11,704 nt of DNA from positions 1-11,704 of the forward strand of contig JBKPHP010000199.1 in assembly GCA_046729895.1 (NCBI GenBank). The letters run 5' to 3'. The notes beneath the pieces were generated by a model. It was not told the origin of the DNA and searched no databases. It saw only the letters and a list, made by a program, of their open reading frames with translations. The translations under genes and the position numbers were made by a program. This document shows positions 6,977 through 11,704 of the stretch, piece after piece. Source of the DNA: DASXBA01 sp046729895 (GTDB taxonomy: Bacteria; Actinomycetota; Thermoleophilia; Solirubrobacterales; Thermoleophilaceae). Each line of letters opens with the position of its first letter. Within the stretch, counting starts at the first letter, position 1.

Positions 6977-9298
6977 CTAGGCCTCTGCCTCGGCGGCGTC
7001 GCCAGGGTGGCGTGTCAGCTCGACCGGCGCGGCGTGCAGCGCGCGCAGGCGCAGGTCCTTCCAGGTCATGCCCTCGTGCACCAGCGCGGGCATCCCCATC
7101 GTCACCGCGGTGGCGATCTCCACGGCCTGCAGGATGATCCCGTAGGCCAGCGCGTCCGTGTGCCCGACGTGGTAGGCCGAGAGAACCGCCACGCATGCCG
7201 CTTGGAAGACCCCGAGGTTGGACGGGGTTGCCGGCAGCGCGGCGGTGACGTTGACCGCGAAGAGGACCGCGGCGGCCGCACCGATGCCCGCGCGCTCGTC
7301 CAGCCCGAGCGCCACGAGGAGCGCGTAGCAGGCAAGCCACTGGATCGCCCAGGCGGAGAGCTGCATGAGGGCGGCCCAGCCGCCGAGCCGGGGGCGTCGG
7401 AAGACCTCGAGCCCCTTGCGCACCTGCAGCATGGCCCGGCGTGCTACTGCTGCCGCCTGCTGGACCCGCTGGAAGCGGGACGGCCGGCCCCGGCGCAGCA
7501 GCCAGGGAGCCGATACCACGAGCGCCAGCAGGACGACCGGCGCGATCGAGACGATGACGAGCGCGTCCTCGCCGCCGCGGAACACCCCGACCGTCGCGAA
7601 CATGACGGTCCCGAGCACGCACAGAGCCAGGATGTTGAGAAGGGTCTGGGAGACGAGCGTGCCGAGCACGACCGGGAAGCGGTCCCGCATGCGCCCCAGC
7701 CTCCTGGCCACGATCAGCGCCCGAGAGGGCTCTCCTAGCCGGGCAGGCAAGGTCGCCGACATGAGCACACCGATCATCGTTGCGCGCGCGGCGTCGCGCC
7801 GGCGCACCCGGACGCCGCGGCCCAGCGCGGCCCGGAGGATCGCATGCCATGCCTCGGCGCGGACCAGCATCGAGATGCACATCAGGGCGAACGCGACGAG
7901 CACCCAGACGAAGGTCGCGTCGACGATGGCCTGGCCGACACGGGAGATCCCGATCCGCTGGAGCGCCAGCATTGCCAGCCCGGCGCCCGCCGCGGCACCG
8001 ACCCCGACGAGCACCCGCCTCAGGGTGCGCGCGGTGCGCCGGCGGCCGTCGCGCGGCGACTCCGGCTCGAGGGAGGGGAGGCGGCTCGGCCCCACGCGCT
8101 CGCCCGGCTCGGCCGGCCGCAGTCCCGCACGGGCGGCGACGTGGGCCATCAGCCCGACGGGGTGCGGGGTGGCGGCCGCGTCCTCATAGACCTCGGTGAC
8201 CTCGCCGGCGATCCGCGGCCAGGCGAAACGCTCCGCCCGCTCGCGTGCCGCGACCGCCATGCGTGCCCGGCGCTCCGGATCGAGCGCGAGCGATCGCAGA
8301 GTCTCGCCCAGCGCGGCGGCGTCGCCCATCGGCACGAGCTCGCCGTCGACCCCGTCGCGCACCACGTCGCGGTAGCCCGCGATGTCCGATGCCACAACGG
8401 GCGTGGAGGAGGCGAATGCCTCCGTAAGCACCATCCCGAAGCTCTCGCCCCCGAGCGATGGAGCCACCAGCAGGTCGGCCAGGCCGAGCAGCTCCCATTT
8501 CTCCTCGTCGGAGACGGGGCCGGCGACCTTGACGCCCTCGGGGTCGAGCAGCAGCGGCTCCACCTCGGCCTGCGTCGCCCCGGCGACGGTCAGGCTCGCC
8601 TCCACGCCGACGCCGCGCAGCGCCTCGAAGGCCCGGAGCAGGATCGGCAGGCCCTTTCGGCCCTCGGCGCGACCGACGAACAGAAGCTTCAGCGGTGCGC
8701 TCCCGTCCCTTGGGGTCGGCCGGGCGGCGCCGAGATCCACGCCGTTGGGGACGATGCGGTAGCGCCCCCCGTAGAAGCGGCGCCCGGTCCAAGCCGCGGC
8801 GTGCGACACGGCGATCCGGCCGGCGAGCTTGCCGTACAGGCGACGGACGCCGAACACGTTGGCGGCGAGCCCGTTCGATACCAGGCTGGTGGAGTACGCG
8901 TGGAAGGTCGCGACAACCGGCGCGCGGGCGGCCTCGACGGCATACCAGCTCGCCACCGGCGCGTTCGGCTCGTGGACGTGGACCACGTCGTAGCCGCCGT
9001 TCCGGAGCTCGTGGCCGAGGACTCGGATGGCGGTCGGCGTGTAGGGGAGATTCGACACGGCGCCGTTCATCGGGACCCCCAGGGTCCGTCCCAAGGGGAG
9101 CGCGTACTCGGGTAGGGGCCGCCGCCGCGGGCGGGCGCCGCGATGCATCACGCGAGCGAGGCGGTCGTCGGGGTCGCTGGGGGCCAAGAGGCGCACGTAA
9201 TGCCCCTGCCGCAGGAGCTCCTCGGCCAGGGCCTCCACGTGCTGCCCGACGCCGCCCGAATACGTGTACGAGTAGGGCGAGACGAGCGCTACGCGCAC
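6977..9298 (-). CDS. GT4 glycosyltransferase fused to a flippase-like (UPF0104/LPG-synthase-TM) membrane domain
   Basis: One continuous 773-residue frame with two parts. Residues 1-380 form a GT-B, family GT4 enzyme like the phosphatidylinositol mannosyltransferase PimA: GGVGQHV (15-21), VHVHEPNAP (106-114), FHAYS, PNGVD (184-188), FVGRAEGRKGL (207-217) and the donor-binding EX7E pair Glu285/Glu293 (ESFGMVLTE). A polar, Arg/Pro-rich linker (about 383-427) leads to a membrane part (428-745) with about seven or eight hydrophobic segments. It carries signatures of the UPF0104 / lysylphosphatidylglycerol-synthase-TM family, SATLPARLGEPSRA (514-527) and LPATPSNLGVFQAA (688-701). The inferred role is adding a sugar to a lipid on the inner leaflet and perhaps helping to move it across. 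The exact sugar and lipid are unknown. The start is GTG 9298, with AGGA about 7 bases upstream, inside a TAGGAT box. The gene is divergent from chdC. Confidence 0.9.
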   Translation of the reverse strand: MRVALVSPYSYTYSGGVGQHVEALAEELLRQGHYVRLLAPSDPDDRLARVMHRGARPRRRPLPEYALPLGRTLGVPMNGAVSNLPYTPTAIRVLGHELRNGGYDVVHVHEPNAPVASWYAVEAARAPVVATFHAYSTSLVSNGLAANVFGVRRLYGKLAGRIAVSHAAAWTGRRFYGGRYRIVPNGVDLGAARPTPRDGSAPLKLLFVGRAEGRKGLPILLRAFEALRGVGVEASLTVAGATQAEVEPLLLDPEGVKVAGPVSDEEKWELLGLADLLVAPSLGGESFGMVLTEAFASSTPVVASDIAGYRDVVRDGVDGELVPMGDAAALGETLRSLALDPERRARMAVAARERAERFAWPRIAGEVTEVYEDAAATPHPVGLMAHVAARAGLRPAEPGERVGPSRLPSLEPESPRDGRRRTARTLRRVLVGVGAAAGAGLAMLALQRIGISRVGQAIVDATFVWVLVAFALMCISMLVRAEAWHAILRAALGRGVRVRRRDAARATMIGVLMSATLPARLGEPSRALIVARRLGRMRDRFPVVLGTLVSQTLLNILALCVLGTVMFATVGVFRGGEDALVIVSIAPVVLLALVVSAPWLLRRGRPSRFQRVQQAAAVARRAMLQVRKGLEVFRRPRLGGWAALMQLSAWAIQWLACYALLVALGLDERAGIGAAAAVLFAVNVTAALPATPSNLGVFQAACVAVLSAYHVGHTDALAYGIILQAVEIATAVTMGMPALVHEGMTWKDLRLRALHAAPVELTRHPGDAAEAEA

Positions 9299-9304
9299 GG
9301 TTCC

Positions 9305-9310
9305 ATCCTA
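9305..9310 (-). promoter_or_regulatory. Possible -10 box (or Shine-Dalgarno) of the glycosyltransferase-flippase gene
   Basis: TAGGAT on the minus strand ends 6 bases before GTG 9298. It fits a -10 box for a leaderless transcript, but the embedded AGGA could equally serve as a Shine-Dalgarno. No good -35 is seen. The whole 41-base gap 9299-9339 must hold both divergent promoters unless they extend into the genes. Confidence 0.3.
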
Positions 9311-9339
9311 GCCGAGCTTCGGGTGCGACACTTTTGCCC

Positions 9340-10035
9340 ATGGCAGAGCGGCGCAATTTCGTGAAATTCACCTTTCTGAAGGTCGATCCTGCCTGGCGCC
9401 GGCAGCCCCCCGACGAGCGGGCACAGGACAAGCGGGAGTTCGCGGCGGCCTGCCAGGCGTTCGCCGACGAGCACTTCCTCCGCACCTACTCGCTGGTGGG
9501 GACGCGCGGCGACTGCGATCTGATGGTGCGCGCGGTCGCCCCCAGCCTCACTCCGATCCACGAGCTTCACGTGCTGCTCAATCAGAGCGGCCTGCTGCGC
9601 TGGGCCGACATCGCGCACTCCTATCTCGCGATGACAAAGCCGTCCGTCTACTCCGAGGAGCCGACCCCGCTGGAGCCCCGCCCGGGCGCGGACTCGAGGT
9701 ACCTGATCGTCTACCCGATGTGGAAGCGGCGCGACTGGTACAGGCTTCCCGCGGAGGAGCGAATGCGCATCATGCGCGGCCACATCGAGGTCGGGCGGCG
9801 CCACACGACGATCGAGATCAACACCGCGTACTCCTACGGGCTCGACGACCAGGAGTTCGTGGTGTCCTTCGACGCGGACGATCCCGGTGAGTTCCTGGAC
9901 CTGGTCCAGGAGCTGCGCGGCACGGAGTCGAGCGCCTACACCGAGTCCGAGACGCCGATCTTCACCTGCATGTCGGCCTCCGTGGAGCGGGCCCTCGACG
10001 CGCTGGACGGCGAGCCGGCGCGGGCGCCGGCTTAG
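9340..10035 (+). CDS. chdC: Coproheme decarboxylase (chlorite-dismutase family, HemQ)
   Basis: Converts coproheme to haem b by two hydrogen-peroxide-dependent decarboxylations, the last step of the coproporphyrin-dependent haem pathway of Gram-positive bacteria. The 231-residue cytosolic protein has the two ferredoxin-like halves of the family. The signature block YLIVYPMWKRRDWYRLPAEE holds Tyr125, matching the catalytic radical tyrosine, and Lys129. MRGHIEVGR gives His148, the expected haem ligand. AYSYGLDDQEFVVSF carries Gln171 where true chlorite dismutases have Arg, so chlorite breakdown is not expected. PIFTC lies near the end. The start ATG 9340 fits the family N-terminus (NFVKFTFLKVDP); the frame is open further upstream, but only through the opposing gene. 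No Shine-Dalgarno is visible. No other haem genes are nearby. The stop overlaps the convergent gene by 4 bases. Confidence 0.93.
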   Translation: MAERRNFVKFTFLKVDPAWRRQPPDERAQDKREFAAACQAFADEHFLRTYSLVGTRGDCDLMVRAVAPSLTPIHELHVLLNQSGLLRWADIAHSYLAMTKPSVYSEEPTPLEPRPGADSRYLIVYPMWKRRDWYRLPAEERMRIMRGHIEVGRRHTTIEINTAYSYGLDDQEFVVSFDADDPGEFLDLVQELRGTESSAYTESETPIFTCMSASVERALDALDGEPARAPA

Positions 10036-11456
10036 CGCGCGGCCCGCGGCCGGAGCAGCCGAAACCGGGCACGGGCGGGCTTCGAGAGGTTGCCCGCAGG
10101 GTCCCGCGCCCGGAGCACCATGCGGTAGCGGTCGGGCCTGAGCCTTTGCCTCCGGCTGATGCGGCCCTGGAAGCGCACACGGTTCCTGCCCCGCCGGCCG
10201 CCGGCCTTGAAGGACCCCCTGGCGAGCACCCATCGCACGCACCGGCGACGGTGGACGTTGCGAGGGGTGGTCCGCCGGCACTCCCCTCCGACACGCCTGC
10301 CGAGTCTCCGACGCTGAAAGCGGAAGCTGACTCGGGCACTCTCCGACAGGGTGAACCCGACGACCGTGCCGGTGCGCACGCGCGACTGGAGTCCCGAAAG
10401 CCTCGAGCCGAGCCGGAACGTCCGTCGTGAGAGGCGGAGGTTTGAGAGGCGAGGCGCGATGCGATCGGCAGCTCTCGGGGATCCGTGGCACGCACCCCTC
10501 CCGCGGTCGGTGAACGTCCTCCCCGCCACAGGGACGAACCTCCAGTCGTAGCTCGCCCGGTGGAGAGCGAGCCTGAGGACACCGAAGGTGTGATTCTGGG
10601 CGACCTGGCTGTGGGCCTCCCGGCTCCCGAGGCCCCCCGTGAAGAAAGCGCCGCCAGTCCCGACCACGAACTGGCGGATGCCTCGGGCCCAGTCCAGCCT
10701 GCCCCTTCTGTCCTTCGGTGCGAACCGCTCGTAGTTGTGGCTGCTGGCCGATAGGAGGACGTCGGCGCCGGCGTCGTGGAGCGCCTCCCAGAACGGCTGC
10801 ATCAGCCTGCTGCTGCCGCCGTGGCCCGAGCTCCAGCGCGGATCATGCCAGTAGGCGAGCGTGCATTTGCTCGGGTGGGCGGCTAGGTCGGCGCGCAGCC
10901 AGCGCTCTTGTTGCGAGCCGGCCGAGCAGGGGACGCGCGAGCACACCGAGTTGAGCGCAACCAGGTGCCAGCTGCCGAGGTTGAAGCTGTAGTAACCCTT
11001 CCCCCTGGGACCGGCCGGCCCATTCGAAGCACCGCGGCCGTTGAAGTAGTCGAAGTAGCCCCTCCCCGTGCTCTCGTGGTTGCCGAGGATCGGCCGGCTG
11101 ATCGACTTAACCCGCCCCCAGGTGGGGTGATAGACGGCCATGATGTTCGACAGGGAGGCGCTGTTGTACTGGATGTCGCCAAGCGGGAGCACGGCGGCGA
11201 GCCCTCCCCCCACCAGCAAGTTGGAGGTCGCGCGCTGGCGGCAGCGCGTGCTGGTACCTGCTCCCCCGTTGTAGGCGGGGTCGCCGGGATCGCAGGCGAT
11301 GTCGCCCGCGGCCGCGATGACAGGGTCGGCAGCGGCTTCGGCCGGAAGGCTGCCCCACAGCGCGACCGCGACCGCCACGAGAATCAAGAGTCCGCGGACA
11401 GTTGCGAAAAGCTTCCGCGGGGGCGGCGCCGGCCGACCTAGTGCCGAAGGGGACAC
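10032..11456 (-). CDS. Secreted calcineurin-like metallophosphoesterase with a basic C-terminal module
   Basis: Likely exported phosphoesterase of the purple-acid-phosphatase-like group; substrate unknown. Numbered from GTG 11456 (474 residues): a signal peptide with a hydrophobic core at about 16-35 and probable cleavage near AEAAA (about 43). Then come the metal motifs GDIACD (Asp52), GDIQYN (Asp94, Tyr97), GNHE (Asn126, His127) and WHDPRWS (His204). The last motif, usually GHxH, reads ASSH (237-240), so one metal-binding histidine is serine and only His240 remains. Residues about 332-474 form an Arg-rich beta module (APRLSNLRLSRRTFRLG, DRYRMVLRARDPAGN), a type I associate with Thermoleophilia exported proteins. 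The frame extends to ATG 11489 and TTG 11516, but these would overlap the upstream gene; 11456 leaves 10 bases and a normal signal peptide. The start is uncertain, the stop secure. Confidence 0.85.
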   Translation of the reverse strand: MSPSALGRPAPPPRKLFATVRGLLILVAVAVALWGSLPAEAAADPVIAAAGDIACDPGDPAYNGGAGTSTRCRQRATSNLLVGGGLAAVLPLGDIQYNSASLSNIMAVYHPTWGRVKSISRPILGNHESTGRGYFDYFNGRGASNGPAGPRGKGYYSFNLGSWHLVALNSVCSRVPCSAGSQQERWLRADLAAHPSKCTLAYWHDPRWSSGHGGSSRLMQPFWEALHDAGADVLLSASSHNYERFAPKDRRGRLDWARGIRQFVVGTGGAFFTGGLGSREAHSQVAQNHTFGVLRLALHRASYDWRFVPVAGRTFTDRGRGACHGSPRAADRIAPRLSNLRLSRRTFRLGSRLSGLQSRVRTGTVVGFTLSESARVSFRFQRRRLGRRVGGECRRTTPRNVHRRRCVRWVLARGSFKAGGRRGRNRVRFQGRISRRQRLRPDRYRMVLRARDPAGNLSKPARARFRLLRPRAAR

Positions 11457-11466
11457 GGCCCGCTGA

Positions 11467-11703
11467 CTACAGACCGACCAGTCGGACATAGCGGCGGAGG
11501 AGAAGTGGGCGAGCAATCAACCGCTGGTCCGCCACCCCCACGAAGCGCACCCGCCCGCGGGCTACGCGGAACACCACGCGCCGCGCCCTGCCCGTGCCCG
11601 CGTAGAGGCCGCGGCCCAGCCGGCGCACCCTATGGGCGCGCCGCACCAGGCGGAGGGTCGCCCCGCGCCGGATGCGGCCGCGACGGTGGCCGCCCGCGGT
11701 GCT
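11467..11703 (-). CDS. C-terminal fragment of an uncharacterised protein (5' end outside window)
   Basis: A minus-strand frame enters from the right edge and ends at TAG 11469-11467, giving 78 residues. It reads GRIRRGATLRLVRRAHRVRR, LGRGLYAGTG, RRVVFRVARGRVRFVGVADQ and ends RRYVRLVGL. The pattern (G-iRvGstL-alrR-yp, LGrGlY, VRfVavAdr, RRYLRLAGL) matches a C-terminal module I associate with exported proteins of Thermoleophilia, from memory only. No function can be given. Its stop lies 10 bases before the preferred metallophosphoesterase start, so the two may share a transcript. No gene symbol or domain name is justified. Confidence 0.6.
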   Translation of the reverse strand, partial: STAGGHRRGRIRRGATLRLVRRAHRVRRLGRGLYAGTGRARRVVFRVARGRVRFVGVADQRLIARPLLLRRYVRLVGL

Positions 11704-11704
11704 C

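Noticed and set aside
7844..9115. Plus-strand open frame (423 codons) opposite the glycosyltransferase-flippase gene
   Set aside because: Antisense shadow without domain signatures; the minus strand has clear GT4 and membrane-domain motifs.
9340..10035. Chlorite dismutase (perchlorate respiration) as the function of the chdC product
   Set aside because: The distal arginine position carries glutamine (DDQEF), and the tyrosine/lysine/histidine pattern is that of coproheme decarboxylases.

Overview
This window is very GC-rich (about 70% by eye), uses many GTG starts, and encodes Arg/Ala-rich proteins. The protein set fits a high-GC actinobacterium: B12-dependent and B12-independent methionine synthases, an actinobacterial-style coproheme decarboxylase, a PimA-like glycosyltransferase, and secreted proteins with basic C-terminal modules. 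My best guess is class Thermoleophilia (Solirubrobacterales or relatives). That is inference from family resemblance, not from a marker gene. It looks like ordinary chromosome: I see no phage, transposase, CRISPR, tRNA or rRNA.

Left edge (1-405): the 3' end of a plus-strand gene of unknown function, then about 195 bases without a clear gene, holding two short 18-base-period tandem repeats. Centre (406-9298): four genes all on the minus strand. In transcription order they are a 773-residue fusion of a GT4 glycosyltransferase with a flippase-like membrane domain, metE, a small NTF2/SnoaL-like protein, and a complete four-domain metH. Right part (9340-11704): chdC on the plus strand, divergent from the glycosyltransferase gene and meeting a secreted metallophosphoesterase gene tail to tail with a 4-base overlap. 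The 3' end of another minus-strand gene follows.

Functional logic: metE and metH encode two unrelated enzymes for the last step of methionine synthesis, so the cell can make methionine with or without cobalamin. The gaps upstream of both genes are too short for a cobalamin or SAM riboswitch. Instead, a 20-base near-palindrome sits inside the likely metH promoter and is a candidate operator. Several minus-strand genes have a TAnnnT box 4-8 bases before a GTG codon, which suggests leaderless transcripts. ChdC makes the last step of the coproporphyrin-dependent haem pathway and stands alone here. The glycosyltransferase-flippase fusion probably acts on a membrane glycolipid and is the most unusual protein architecture in the window. 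I found no clear evidence of a wholly new multi-gene system.
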